DNA of 64,000 nucleotides from Leptospira stimsonii (GCF_003545885.1 NZ_QHCT01000001.1:310001-374000); one strand, 5' to 3'; numbered from the stretch's first letter, positions 18,577 through 30,328 are shown. Notes: a model not told the origin generated them from the sequence alone. Made by a program: numbers and translations.

Positions 18577-18814
18577 GGGAAAAGAACCTCTTTTTCATTT
18601 TCAGTAGAATCCAAAACCAGGTAGATTGTGCAACCTGTTTCCCGAATGGAATCGTGAGGATCGGATCACTTTTCGAATGTTTTGGCGGACATAAATTGGG
18701 AAAATCAAAGAAGGGTGCAAACAACAATCGATCTGAAGGTTTTTCCAACATCTTGCATTTTTCTAAATCAAGGGGATCGTTAAAGAAGGTATTTTTCATT
18801 TTTTGTATTTTCAT
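18569..18814 (-). CDS. Doubtful 81-aa ORF upstream of the ferredoxin
   Basis: An open frame of 81 codons with AAGGA just before its ATG overlaps the ferredoxin start by 8 bp. The product is mixed in composition, with no signal peptide, no domain and no repeat. The opposite strand is also open across most of the same stretch (18654-18869). If neither is a gene, 18577-18889 is a 313-bp divergent promoter region between the ferredoxin run and the lipoprotein at 18890, with nothing else recognisable in it. Confidence 0.25.
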   Translation of the reverse strand: MKIQKMKNTFFNDPLDLEKCKMLEKPSDRLLFAPFFDFPNLCPPKHSKSDPILTIPFGKQVAQSTWFWILLKMKKRFFSHG

Positions 18815-18889
18815 CTTTTCCTTACTTTACACCAAGGTTTTTTCTAGAATCTTAGACTTAACCTTATGATCATCTTGGAGAACTTGAAA

Positions 18890-19357
18890 ATGTTCCGTCC
18901 GTTTTTAATATCCATCGGGATTCTTCTATTCCTTACCGTTTGTACGAAACAAAGAACCCCCATCACAGAACCTGAAAAAGACGCCCTTCAGTCAATTTTA
19001 TTAGAGAATGAATCGATACATAGCTTCTTGATGAAAGAAGAAGGAAAAATACCCGAACTCTCCAAATTGGAGACGAACGTTCAGGCTCTGATCGCATTGA
19101 ACGGAGGTCTAAAATCCGAGGCGGAGAAAATGTTAAGTTCGCTCCGGAATAAGGATTCGAAGGACGTTGAAAAATTTTTCCAAGCGTATTCTTCTTTTTC
19201 CGAAACTCTCGCAGAAAGCGTGAAACTCGCGGGCGGAAACGGCGTCTTTAATAAATTTTACTGTCCGATGGTGAAAAAAACCTGGGTGTTGCAAGGTACG
19301 AAAATACAAAATCCATATGCTCCTGAAATGAGAGACTGTGGAGATCTTGTTCCCTGA
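18890..19357 (+). CDS. Lipoprotein with DUF3347-like C-terminus
   Basis: About 155 aa from ATG 18890, with GGAG nine bases upstream; an earlier ATG at 18866 would only lengthen the leader. The signal peptide ILLFLTVC carries a lipobox Cys. After a helical middle, the C-terminus reads FNKFYCPMVKKTWVLQG, then NPYAPEM and CGDLV. This YCPM...W...NPY...M..CG pattern is that of DUF3347 domains, which occur in copper-efflux and periplasmic metal proteins. A metal-binding role through Cys/Met is plausible but inferred. It is followed 14 bp later by a possible CTG start for the next gene. Confidence 0.75.
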   Translation: MFRPFLISIGILLFLTVCTKQRTPITEPEKDALQSILLENESIHSFLMKEEGKIPELSKLETNVQALIALNGGLKSEAEKMLSSLRNKDSKDVEKFFQAYSSFSETLAESVKLAGGNGVFNKFYCPMVKKTWVLQGTKIQNPYAPEMRDCGDLVP

Positions 19358-19506
19358 TTTAAGGAAGACCTCTGGAAAAAACTACAAAAACTCTCTGCAA
19401 AATCGGAATTTCACTAGGGGAGCCGTGTCCTGCAAATTGCAGACAGAATCTCATTCCAAATGAATGGAGTCGAGAAATCAGAGAATCTTGCATAGCCGAA
19501 GAGAAG

Positions 19507-20316
19507 ATGAATGCCTTTGCGGAAGGAAGGGTTGGGATCAACGTGGGTGCATCGGCATTCTTGCAGGCGCATCCTCTCGTCTTAGAAGGATTTATCGCAA
19601 GGGGGGACGTCTACTTTGAAGTTCTAAGATATTTTCTTGCGATCATCGAGCCGGAAAAAATCAAAGAAGTCATAGACGCGTTTAGCGACAAATTACTTTA
19701 TAAAATTGTAATACATGAATACAACATATTCATGCAGTCCGAAGACGAACGTCGAAGGGAAAGAAAGAACATCACTTTTTTGGATTTAAAATCCAACGAT
19801 TTTTGGAAATCCCTTTCTTCAAAAAGAATTTGTAACTTCGTGGCCTACTGTGTTCGGGAAGCGAGAGACCCTGAATTTGCATCTCAATTTCTGACCGTTC
19901 TTCCTCCGGAAACCGTATCCGATCTAAAAACTCTAGCCGGGTTATCGATTGAGGAAGAGAAAGAATTATATCTTTCTCTCAAAGACGGAATTTACGAACT
20001 TCCAATCCGAAGCCCGGGCATCTATCATCACATTCTGAAACTTTTTGAAGACGATCCGGAAATTTTTATGATTCTTTCTACGATGGAAGAATTAGTTTCT
20101 CGAAAGCAACAAATCATAGAGTCTTCACATACGATTCTTGAAAAATACAAATCAGGAAAACTCAATCATCAATCTCTATACGCCGATCTTTCCGTTTTAG
20201 AGCCGGAAATAACGATGGAGATTTTGGGAATTTTCGAAGAAAAAGGAATTTTAGGAAGATCGGAAAAGAATCTGATCAAAGAACTGCTCTATAAGCAAAA
20301 ATCTCCGAAACACTGA
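19507..20316 (+). CDS. Unknown protein, possibly starting upstream at a CTG
   Basis: From ATG 19507 the product is 269 aa, soluble and mostly helical, with no known domain. Motifs include GASAFLQAHPLVLEGFIARGDVYFEVLRYF near the start and a charged coiled stretch near residue 85 (SEDERRRERKN). The same frame stays open upstream to 19363 with plausible codons (CKIGISLGEPCPANCRQN and IPNEWSREIRESC). A CTG at 19372 has GGAAG four bases before it. No ATG, GTG or TTG lies in that extension, so either a rare start is used or the 5' end has decayed. The gene lies in the same orientation as the lipoprotein before it. Confidence 0.7.
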   Translation: MNAFAEGRVGINVGASAFLQAHPLVLEGFIARGDVYFEVLRYFLAIIEPEKIKEVIDAFSDKLLYKIVIHEYNIFMQSEDERRRERKNITFLDLKSNDFWKSLSSKRICNFVAYCVREARDPEFASQFLTVLPPETVSDLKTLAGLSIEEEKELYLSLKDGIYELPIRSPGIYHHILKLFEDDPEIFMILSTMEELVSRKQQIIESSHTILEKYKSGKLNHQSLYADLSVLEPEITMEILGIFEEKGILGRSEKNLIKELLYKQKSPKH

Positions 20317-20331
20317 TCCCGAGTTCTGACT

Positions 20332-21513
20332 TTGATTCAAAAACTTCTCCAGTATATTCTTTCCCCTTTTCTAAAGAATGAAAAAGAAATTCAATCCTTA
20401 AATGGAATCCGTGCTATCGCGATTCTTTTGGTAATCATCTATCACGTTTGGCTCCCGTTTTCCGTTACAAAGATGCCGAAAATTCTTCAGACCGTACTTT
20501 CGAACTTTAACTCCGGAGTAGACCTTTTCTTCGTTTTGAGCGGCTTTCTGATATATTCAGGAATTCTAAAATACCAAAATGAACCGGCTAAATTTAGTCA
20601 AAAAAGGTTTTTGATCGGAAGGAGCCTTCGTATCTTTCCCGCATATTATTTTTGCCTTATCATACTTTTCATATATTTTCACGGACAGTTTCAGAAATTA
20701 TACAGTATTCCAAATCCGAACGAATTTCAGTCTGCGGAATTAAATTCAATTTCCCAGATGTTGCAGAATAGTTATTCGGATTTTTTTTATATCTCGAATT
20801 ATACCGAACATCGTCTTTCCTTGGTCGGCTGGTCTCTTTCAATTGAAGAACAGTTCTACCTACTGCTTCCCCTTTTCTCGACGGTTGTTTTGCTGAGGTT
20901 AAGGCCTTCGAAAAGGATTCTTTTTTTGACGATTCTTTACTTACTTCCTTTGTTCTTTCGATTTTTCTACTTTATCAAGAATTCCGATATTTCAGTTCTG
21001 ATTTATTCACACACTAGGATGGACAGTTTGATCGCGGGTATGATCCTTGCGGAAATTCGATGTCTTCCGCAACCTTTAGAATCGAGAAACCGAAAACTGA
21101 AGGAACATTCAGTTTTAATTCTATCAATTTTATTCCTTTTCGTGGGACACATTTTTCCGTTAGAGCATTGGTTCCGAAGAACGATCGGTTTCAATTTATT
21201 TAATATAGGTTATACATTGATAATCTACTCCGCCCTTCGGAATGATGGCCTACTTTCATCCTTACTCAGTTTTTCCATCTTACGACCGATCGCGAGACTC
21301 AGTTATACGATGTATTTATGGAATGTCGTAATCGCGGGCATTGTAGTTTCGAAAGTTCTTTCAGGAGTTCGATCTCCCGGCATCGGCGAATTTTTTATCG
21401 CCGTATTATTGGCGATTCTCTCTTGTTTTTTCGTTTCTTGGATCTTATACTTGGCGATCGAGAAACCGTTTCTGATTCTAAAGAAAATAGTTTTGAAAGA
21501 ATCCGAATCGTAA
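20332..21513 (+). CDS. Membrane O-acyltransferase, family 3 (OafA-like)
   Basis: 393 aa, about ten membrane helices. Family-3 acyltransferases move acyl groups onto cell-surface sugars. The N-terminal signature is present: SLNGIRAIAILLVIIYHVW with the catalytic His, DLFFVLSGFLIYSG, the Arg-rich loop after it (KRFLIGRSLRIFPAYYF) and GWSLSIEEQFYLLLP. The start is a TTG. It is supported by residue-by-residue similarity of the N-terminus with the paralogue at 25699, which begins at an ATG in the equivalent place. The acceptor is unknown. Confidence 0.9.
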   Translation: MIQKLLQYILSPFLKNEKEIQSLNGIRAIAILLVIIYHVWLPFSVTKMPKILQTVLSNFNSGVDLFFVLSGFLIYSGILKYQNEPAKFSQKRFLIGRSLRIFPAYYFCLIILFIYFHGQFQKLYSIPNPNEFQSAELNSISQMLQNSYSDFFYISNYTEHRLSLVGWSLSIEEQFYLLLPLFSTVVLLRLRPSKRILFLTILYLLPLFFRFFYFIKNSDISVLIYSHTRMDSLIAGMILAEIRCLPQPLESRNRKLKEHSVLILSILFLFVGHIFPLEHWFRRTIGFNLFNIGYTLIIYSALRNDGLLSSLLSFSILRPIARLSYTMYLWNVVIAGIVVSKVLSGVRSPGIGEFFIAVLLAILSCFFVSWILYLAIEKPFLILKKIVLKESES

Positions 21514-21531
21514 GAAGAATTCAAATCGATA

Positions 21532-22020
21532 CTACATCCACGCCAGATCCGTGATTCCGACATCAAGACCCATTTGAGAAAGGAGAGTTGTGATCTGACC
21601 ACGATGATGGGTTTGATGGTTGAAAATATGATCGACTAAAACCCAAGTCGGCTTTTCAAGTTCTCTCTGATAAACGATGCTGAAAAAACGGAAAGGGGTT
21701 TCAAGCCAAGTCGATTCAATTCCTGAGGCCCATTCGATGATCTTTTCATCACATTCTTTTCTCTTTCGAAACAATTCACCGAAGTCCGAATAAAGATCAG
21801 AACCGGCCGTTCCTTTTGGAAGTTCCTTTCCTTGAAATCTCGCCAGCCAAGACAAATCCACCCAAAGAATATGATTCAAAGTGGAATGGATCGATTTAAA
21901 ATATGCGCCTCTATCTTCTTTACGCTGAAGATCGCTTAACTTCGAAGAGGTGGAATAAACTTTTTCGTTCATCCATCGATTGTATTCAGCCAAAAGTCTA
22001 CAGTGTTCCGGACTTATCAT
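21532..22020 (-). CDS. DinB-family metal-binding protein
   Basis: 162 aa four-helix-bundle protein. The metal-binding His residues are where expected: HSTLNHILWVD in the second helix, and VDHIFNHQTHHRGQITTLLSQMG near the C-terminus. DinB/YfiT proteins bind a divalent metal through three His and include thiol-dependent transferases; the substrate here is unknown. The gene follows the aminotransferase by 8 bp and closes the phzF-aminotransferase-dinB operon. Confidence 0.85.
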   Translation of the reverse strand: MISPEHCRLLAEYNRWMNEKVYSTSSKLSDLQRKEDRGAYFKSIHSTLNHILWVDLSWLARFQGKELPKGTAGSDLYSDFGELFRKRKECDEKIIEWASGIESTWLETPFRFFSIVYQRELEKPTWVLVDHIFNHQTHHRGQITTLLSQMGLDVGITDLAWM

Positions 22021-22028
22021 ATATCCTC

Positions 22029-23231
22029 TCAGACAGAAATCGTCGAAAGTTTTCGAATCGATTCGCCGATTCTTTGAATTCCAAGTTCGATCGTTTCAAT
22101 CGAAGAATGGGAAAAATTGATTCTCATCGTATTCGTTTCAGGTTTTTCCGTATAAAAAGGAATCCCTGGCACAAAGGCCACGTTATTTGCAATTGCGGCC
22201 TCGAAAAGTTTCATGGAATTCATTTCGTTTTTCAGAGTGAGCCAGAAGAACATCCCTCCATTCGGCGAAACCCAATCAGCTAAATCGATCATATAACGAT
22301 TCAAAGATTCTTCCATGCGTTCTTTTTTGAATCTGTAAGAATTTCGAATCTTGTCGATTTGAAGATCCAGATCAAAACGATCGAGATACTCGCTCAATAC
22401 GATCTGAGAAAGAATATTGGAATGAAGATCGCTCGCCTGTTTTGCGATTAAAAATTTGCTCTGGATTTCTTTCGGAGCACAAATCCAACCGACTCGAAAT
22501 CCGGGTGAAAGAGTTTTTGAGAACGTTCCTAAACTGATCGTCCTTTCAGGATACAAAGATTGAATACTAGGAATGGCCTCCGACTCAAAACGAATTTCGC
22601 CGTAAGGATTGTCTTCGATTAGAATGCAGTTGTGCTTTCCCAGAATCTCGGCGATCCACTCTCTTTTTTGTAAGGAAAGAGTTTTGCCCGTCGGGTTTTG
22701 AAAAGTGGGATTGGAATACAAAAATTTCGGATTCGTTTTAGAAAGAGTATTTTCTAATGCGACAAGATCCAATCCATCGTCTTCCAAGGGAACTCCGATC
22801 AGAAACGGTTCATAGAGAGAAAACGCTTGAATTGCTCCCAAATATCCTGGACGTTCCATGAGAATCGGATCACCCGGATTGATAAAAATTTTGCCGATCA
22901 AATCCAAAGCTTGTTGTGATCCGGTAGTAATAAGAATATTTTCCGAACTCACGCCAGGATATTTTATGTTTTTATAATATCTTTCAAAGATTTTTTCCCG
23001 AAGTGGAGTATATCCTTCGGAAATACCGTATTGAAGCAGTTGAGAACCGTATTTTTGAAACGCGGAATCCGTTGCACTTCGTAATTCTTCCAAAGGAAAC
23101 AAAGCGGGATCAGGTTGTCCTCCGGCAAAGGAAATGATTTCCGGATGAGATGTCACCTTTAAGATTTCTCGAATGAAAGATCGATTCGTTTTTAAAATCC
23201 GATCCGAATATGAAAATTCGTTTTCGTTCAT
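22029..23231 (-). CDS. PLP-dependent fold-type I aminotransferase (LysN/MocR-domain-like)
   Basis: About 400 aa from ATG 23231, which overlaps the phzF-like stop as ATGA. The open frame extends further upstream but lies inside that gene. Motifs: ISFAGGQPDPALFP at the N-terminus, the NPTFQNPTGKTLS cofactor loop, EDNPYGEIRF, the PLP lysine in GTFSKTLSPGFRVGWI, and the C-terminal MRINFSHS arginine. This is the 2-aminoadipate / multi-substrate aminotransferase group, closely related to the C-terminal half of MocR regulators such as the one at 24079. The true substrate is not evident. Confidence 0.87.
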   Translation of the reverse strand: MNENEFSYSDRILKTNRSFIREILKVTSHPEIISFAGGQPDPALFPLEELRSATDSAFQKYGSQLLQYGISEGYTPLREKIFERYYKNIKYPGVSSENILITTGSQQALDLIGKIFINPGDPILMERPGYLGAIQAFSLYEPFLIGVPLEDDGLDLVALENTLSKTNPKFLYSNPTFQNPTGKTLSLQKREWIAEILGKHNCILIEDNPYGEIRFESEAIPSIQSLYPERTISLGTFSKTLSPGFRVGWICAPKEIQSKFLIAKQASDLHSNILSQIVLSEYLDRFDLDLQIDKIRNSYRFKKERMEESLNRYMIDLADWVSPNGGMFFWLTLKNEMNSMKLFEAAIANNVAFVPGIPFYTEKPETNTMRINFSHSSIETIELGIQRIGESIRKLSTISV

Positions 23232-24010
23232 ACGTCGATCCATCCTTCCAAATACGGAACACAGGTTCCTCCGATTCGAACTCGTTCCCCCAAATCTTCG
23301 CAAAAAAGTTTTCCTCCTCTTCGAGAAGCTTGGTACGCGTTTAGATTTTTCTTCCCCAATCTTTCCGACCAAAAAGGAATCAAGGAACAATGAGACGAAC
23401 CTGTAACAGGGTCCTCGTACAAACCCGCGGCAGGTGCAAAGAATCGGGAGAGAAAATCATAATCATTTCCGGGGCAGGTCGCTATAATTCCTAAAGAATC
23501 CAAATTCTTCGCTATCTCGACGTTGTAGGAAAGCTCACGAAGATCGTTTTCATTCTCATAGACGAGAAGATAATCTCTGGATTTCCAAACCTCTTTGGGT
23601 AGAATTGAAAATGATTCTATAATTTCTTTCGGAGTATTCTCCACTCGAATCGGCTTTCGAGAAGGAAAGTCGAGATAAAGAAGATTCTCCTTTTTAAAAA
23701 CGGAAAGTTCACCCGAAAGAGATTGAAATCGGGCCACGTCTCCTTTGATCAGTCCTTGATCGAAAAGATAATGGGCCGTAGCAAGAGTTGCGTGACCGCA
23801 GAGGTCTACTTCTTGTTCGGGAGTAAACCACCGAATTCGAAAGAAGTCCCCTTCCGGTACGAAAAAAACGGTTTCACTCAGATTATTTTCAAGGGCGATC
23901 TTCTGCATGGAATCTTCAGAGATCCATTTTTCCAAAGGACAAAGGGCGGCCGGATTCCCCTGAAACACTTTTTCAGCGAAAGCGTCGATCTGTAGAATTC
24001 TCAGTTTCAT
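23228..24010 (-). CDS. PhzF-family isomerase/epimerase
   Basis: 260 aa. PhzF-like enzymes catalyse proton-transfer isomerisations; here the substrate is unknown. The family landmarks are the N-terminal QIDAFAEKVFQGNPAALC, the acid/base Glu47 in NNLSETVFF, IRWFTPEQEVDLCGHATLAT, and EDPVTGSSHCSL in the second half with its typical Gly-Ser loop. It is the first gene of the minus-strand operon and diverges from the MocR regulator across a 68-bp gap that contains a palindromic site. Control by that regulator is inferred. Confidence 0.88.
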   Translation of the reverse strand: MKLRILQIDAFAEKVFQGNPAALCPLEKWISEDSMQKIALENNLSETVFFVPEGDFFRIRWFTPEQEVDLCGHATLATAHYLFDQGLIKGDVARFQSLSGELSVFKKENLLYLDFPSRKPIRVENTPKEIIESFSILPKEVWKSRDYLLVYENENDLRELSYNVEIAKNLDSLGIIATCPGNDYDFLSRFFAPAAGLYEDPVTGSSHCSLIPFWSERLGKKNLNAYQASRRGGKLFCEDLGERVRIGGTCVPYLEGWIDV

Positions 24011-24039
24011 AAAAAATGATTTCCTTTGGCACTGTATTA

Positions 24040-24069
24040 TGTTATAACAAATTTACCTCGATCATAACA
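24040..24069. promoter_or_regulatory. Candidate MocR operator between phzF-like gene and regulator
   Basis: TGTTATAACA at 24040-24049 is a perfect 10-bp palindrome. ATAACA recurs at 24064-24069, exactly 20 bp after the copy at 24044-24049, so the two half-sites face the same side of the helix. The site sits in the 68-bp gap between two divergent starts. MocR regulators are known to use spaced direct repeats in such gaps. The repeats are seen; binding is inferred. Confidence 0.45.
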
Positions 24070-24078
24070 GATACAGAA

Positions 24079-25512
24079 ATGAACATTTCAACCAGTACAG
24101 ATCAAAATTCTAAATATGAGTCGATCGCAATTTCGCTCAAATCCATGCTCGAATCGGGAACTCTAAAGGCAGGTGATAAACTTCCATCGTTGCGAAAGGT
24201 TTCCATTGAAAGCAAAGTTAGCATCTCGACAGTCTTATTGGCTTACGAACTTTTAGAAAACGAAGGTTACATTGAATCCAGGCCTAAATCGGGGTACGTT
24301 GTACTTTCGAGGAAAACTGGATTGAAAGTTCCGACGATGCCTAAAAAACCGAAACTCGTTTCTTCCTTCGGGATCGACGAAAGAATCTCGTCTCTTTTGG
24401 ATTCATTACAAAATCCTGATATTCTTCAGTTGGGAACCGCTATTCCGGAAAAAGAATATCTACCCATTCCCTCTCTCCACAAGAATTTAAAAAAAGCGAT
24501 CTTAATCGCGGATAGTCATAACTATCAAAATTCACAGGGATATCCGGGACTTAGAAAACAAATTTCGTTACGATCCTCTCTTCAAGGAATCGCAAGTCAT
24601 GAATCCGAAATCATCGTTACAAACGGTTGTCAAGACGCGTTGAATCTTTGTATCCAAGTTTTGACAAAGCCGGGCGACCTAATCGCAGTTGAATCTCCGG
24701 TTTACTTTGGGATTCTCCAGAGCATTCAGAGGTTGGGAAGAAAAGTTTTAGAAATCCCCACGGACCCAATTCATGGAATGAGTCTTTCTCATTTGGAAGA
24801 CGCTCTAAATCGATATCCGATTCAATGTATCGTCTTAAATCCGAATTTTCAAAATCCAACCGGAAGTCTTCTATCCAGCGAGAACAAAAAAATCATCGTG
24901 GAGCTTTGCTCGAATAAAAACATTCCGATCATCGAAGATGATATTTACGGAGATCTTTATTTTACGTCGTCTCGTCCCTTATCCTTAAAATCCTTCGATA
25001 AAAAAGAAATCGTTTATAAGATTTCTTCTTATTCTAAAATTGTTTCCCCTGATTTGAGAATCGGTTGGATTCTTCCCGGAAAAAAAGGACAGGAATTGCA
25101 AAAACAATTAAAACTTTCCAGATTAGCGCTTCCTAGTATTCCGCAGATCGCGTTGAGTGAATATCTCAAAACTTCCTATGAAAGAAATATAAAAATTCTT
25201 CGAAGAAATCTTTCTTCCAATCTTGCTAAGATTCGAGAATCGGTTTTAAAACATTTCCCGGAGACCACTTCAATTTCCAATCCGCAAGGTGGTCTTGTGT
25301 TTTGGATAGAACTCCCGGCCAAAGTGGATAGTCTTCTTCTACAAAACGAAGCATGGAAATACAATATTTCCATCGCGCCCGGTCCTATTTTTTCGGGAAC
25401 GGGAAACTTTAGAAACTTCCTCAGACTGAGCGGAGGAATTCGTTTAACACCAAAGGTAGAGGAAAAAATCAAAACGTTAGGAAAGCTAACCGCGCAATTA
25501 AAACATTCTTAA
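24079..25512 (+). CDS. MocR-type transcriptional regulator (GntR HTH + aminotransferase domain)
   Basis: About 477 aa from ATG 24079; the longer frame to 24016 would extend into the divergent promoter. Residues 10-75 are a GntR winged helix (YESIAISLKSMLESG, GDKLPSLRKVSIESKVSISTVLLAYELLENEGYIES). The rest is a fold-type I aminotransferase domain with NPNFQNPTGSLLS, EDDIYGDLYF and the PLP lysine in SSYSKIVSPDLRIGWI. These proteins sense PLP-linked amino-acid metabolites and usually control a divergent gene. That would be the phzF/aminotransferase/dinB operon here. Confidence 0.92.
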   Translation: MNISTSTDQNSKYESIAISLKSMLESGTLKAGDKLPSLRKVSIESKVSISTVLLAYELLENEGYIESRPKSGYVVLSRKTGLKVPTMPKKPKLVSSFGIDERISSLLDSLQNPDILQLGTAIPEKEYLPIPSLHKNLKKAILIADSHNYQNSQGYPGLRKQISLRSSLQGIASHESEIIVTNGCQDALNLCIQVLTKPGDLIAVESPVYFGILQSIQRLGRKVLEIPTDPIHGMSLSHLEDALNRYPIQCIVLNPNFQNPTGSLLSSENKKIIVELCSNKNIPIIEDDIYGDLYFTSSRPLSLKSFDKKEIVYKISSYSKIVSPDLRIGWILPGKKGQELQKQLKLSRLALPSIPQIALSEYLKTSYERNIKILRRNLSSNLAKIRESVLKHFPETTSISNPQGGLVFWIELPAKVDSLLLQNEAWKYNISIAPGPIFSGTGNFRNFLRLSGGIRLTPKVEEKIKTLGKLTAQLKHS

Positions 25513-25698
25513 TCAATTTTTTTCCCTTACAATAGGCTCAAACGAATAACGTGCCAGATGGAAAATTGAATTTGGATAAAACGCTCGTTAGACCTCGTTT
25601 CTGACACTTGTTTACGAGTTGACGATAGCGGTGTCACCCGTCATCAAGGTGAAGTTTCCAAAGAATTCAATGAAGTCAGTTCGGTACAAAGATAAAAA

Positions 25699-26892
25699 AT
25701 GAAAAACAAGATCCTGGATTATATTTTCGGTGTTTTTAAAAAAGATCCCAAAGAAATCGAATCTCTCAACGGCTTAAGAGCCTTCTCAATATTAATCGTT
25801 TTATTTTTTCACTTATGGGAAAACAACGCCCACCAATTTTTAGAACAAGGATTGGTAACCGAATCATCTCTCAATTCGATTTTGAGTATGATTCATTTTA
25901 TGGATTTATTTTTCCTTTTGAGCGGTCTTTTGATCTATGCGGGTTTGTTCCGTGCTTACGAAAAATATTCCACACTCAATATAAAAGAATTTTATCTGAA
26001 GAGAATATTAAGAATTTATCCCGCTTATTATACGGTTTTGATGATTACCTTTTTATTTTCGATCGTGATTTACAACGAAATGAAGGCGAAATCGAACTTA
26101 AACGAGGTTGAAGCCTTCGTTCTAAATCGAGCATCCGTCGCAATTTCCAATCCTTGGTCCGATATTTTTCTGTATTCCAATTACAATCCGAACCGTGTTT
26201 TCGAATTCGGTTGGTCTTTGTCCTTAGAACAGCATTTCTATATCATCCTTCCTTTTCTCTGTTTGTTTGCTTTGTTCAAACTTCCGTTTCAACGAAGAAT
26301 GCTCGTTTTATCCGTAATCTATATCATTCCCATTTTCTTTCGATTTTATCATTATTATTATGGACCGATTGGCGGAATTTATTATGCGACACATACGCGT
26401 TTTGATGCACTTTTCGTCGGTATCATCACTTTTGAAATTTTCAACAAGAGATACTTTCAGAACTGGAACGGCCTTCATGCTTTTTTCTTATTCTTAGGCG
26501 CGGTCGTTTTATTTATCATCGGAGTACAAATTCGGAAACATCCGGTTTTGGAACACACGTTGAGCTATAATCTTTACCACATCGTTTTTATTCTGCTTAC
26601 GATTTCGGCGATGATTCCCGCTAGTCCGGTCTATAAGTTTTTCTCTTCGTTCTTATTCAGACCGATTTCGAGATTGAGTTATACGATTTACCTTTGGCAC
26701 GGAATTTTAGCGATTCGATTTGTCAGGAAAGGAATGGATAACTTGAGTTGGTCCGGATTTTTCTCGATCTACGTGATCGTTTGTCTCAAGATTTTTATTT
26801 CTTGTTGGATTTTGTATCTCATCATCGAGAGACCTTTCCACAATCTAAAGGTAAAAATAGATAAACAACATCCTACACCGGATAAGGTATAA
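25699..26892 (+). CDS. Membrane O-acyltransferase, family 3 (paralogue of the 20.3-kb gene)
   Basis: 397 aa with about ten membrane helices. Same landmarks as its paralogue: SLNGLRAFSILIVLFFHLW with the catalytic His, DLFFLLSGLLIYAG, LKRILRIYPAYYTV, GWSLSLEQHFYIILP, and SRLSYTIYLWHG near the end. It probably adds acyl groups to a surface glycan or lipid. The two copies share gene orientation and are separated by the MocR cassette. The 186 bases before it hold no recognisable gene. Confidence 0.9.
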   Translation: MKNKILDYIFGVFKKDPKEIESLNGLRAFSILIVLFFHLWENNAHQFLEQGLVTESSLNSILSMIHFMDLFFLLSGLLIYAGLFRAYEKYSTLNIKEFYLKRILRIYPAYYTVLMITFLFSIVIYNEMKAKSNLNEVEAFVLNRASVAISNPWSDIFLYSNYNPNRVFEFGWSLSLEQHFYIILPFLCLFALFKLPFQRRMLVLSVIYIIPIFFRFYHYYYGPIGGIYYATHTRFDALFVGIITFEIFNKRYFQNWNGLHAFFLFLGAVVLFIIGVQIRKHPVLEHTLSYNLYHIVFILLTISAMIPASPVYKFFSSFLFRPISRLSYTIYLWHGILAIRFVRKGMDNLSWSGFFSIYVIVCLKIFISCWILYLIIERPFHNLKVKIDKQHPTPDKV

Positions 26893-26926
26893 TCAAAATT
26901 CCGTCTTGAAAAAAGAAAGAGCCGAT

Positions 26927-28430
<1,504 letters not shown>

Positions 28431-28431
28431 C

Positions 28432-29607
<1,176 letters not shown>

Positions 29608-29640
29608 AGGAAGATTCAATTTTCTGAATGTAGATTCAAG

Positions 29641-30315
29641 ATGAAGTTCGATTTTCAAACGCTGAAAGAACGACTCGCGATTCCTCAGGAGAATTTTAAC
29701 GGAATTCCGGCGCCTCCCTTACCCGGAGAAGAAAAAACAAAAGCTTCTTCGGTCATTCTTCCGATCTACGAAAAACCGGACAAAACGCAAGGTATCATTC
29801 TTCAAAAAAGAAATTCCAATCTCAAGGCCCATCCGGGACAAATCTCCTTTCCGGGAGGCGCGCATTCCTCGGAAGATAAGAATCTTTTACAAACCGCACT
29901 TCGAGAATGGGAAGAGGAAATGGGAGAACCGAGTTCCGTCCTCGACGTCTTAGGAGAATATCCGGGACTTTATACTCATACTGGATTTCACATTTCACCG
30001 TTTATAGCGAGATACAACGGAACGTTTCAGTTCAATACAAACCCGGAAGAAGTAGAACGATCTATTTTATTGGATCTAAATCGCCTGGAAACTTCTCCGT
30101 TCTATTCGATTCGAATTCGAAGATCCGGCGCAAAAGAGTTGGAAATTTACTATTTCGACTTGGAAGAAGGATTACTTTGGGGTGCAACCGGAAGAATTAT
30201 CGTAAATTTTCTCCGAGAACACGCAGAATTCAATCGTGAACCGGTCAGAGTCGAACCAAACTTAGGAGTTCCTCCTTTTTTTGATCCGATTCGTAAATTC
30301 TCTAAAAAAAGTTAA
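29641..30315 (+). CDS. Nudix hydrolase of the CoA pyrophosphatase type
   Basis: 224 aa. LKAHPGQISFPGG is the UPF0035 signature that marks CoA pyrophosphatases (NudL/YeaB, PCD1). The Nudix box follows directly (GGAHSSEDKNLLQTALREWEEEMGE), with spacing as in YeaB. The likely reaction is cleavage of CoA derivatives to 4'-phosphopantetheine and ADP. The gene starts 33 bp after rnd on the same strand. A weak A/T-only hairpin covers its stop codon. Confidence 0.87.
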   Translation: MKFDFQTLKERLAIPQENFNGIPAPPLPGEEKTKASSVILPIYEKPDKTQGIILQKRNSNLKAHPGQISFPGGAHSSEDKNLLQTALREWEEEMGEPSSVLDVLGEYPGLYTHTGFHISPFIARYNGTFQFNTNPEEVERSILLDLNRLETSPFYSIRIRRSGAKELEIYYFDLEEGLLWGATGRIIVNFLREHAEFNREPVRVEPNLGVPPFFDPIRKFSKKS

Positions 30316-30328
30316 AAAGACTTTTTTT
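30304..30328 (+). terminator. Weak A/T-rich hairpin at the end of the Nudix gene
   Basis: AAAAAAAGT at 30304-30312 pairs with ACTTTTTTT at 30320-30328 around a 7-base loop that starts with the TAA stop. The stem has almost no GC, so its strength as a terminator is doubtful. The 296 bases from 30316 to 30611 hold no convincing gene. Confidence 0.35.
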
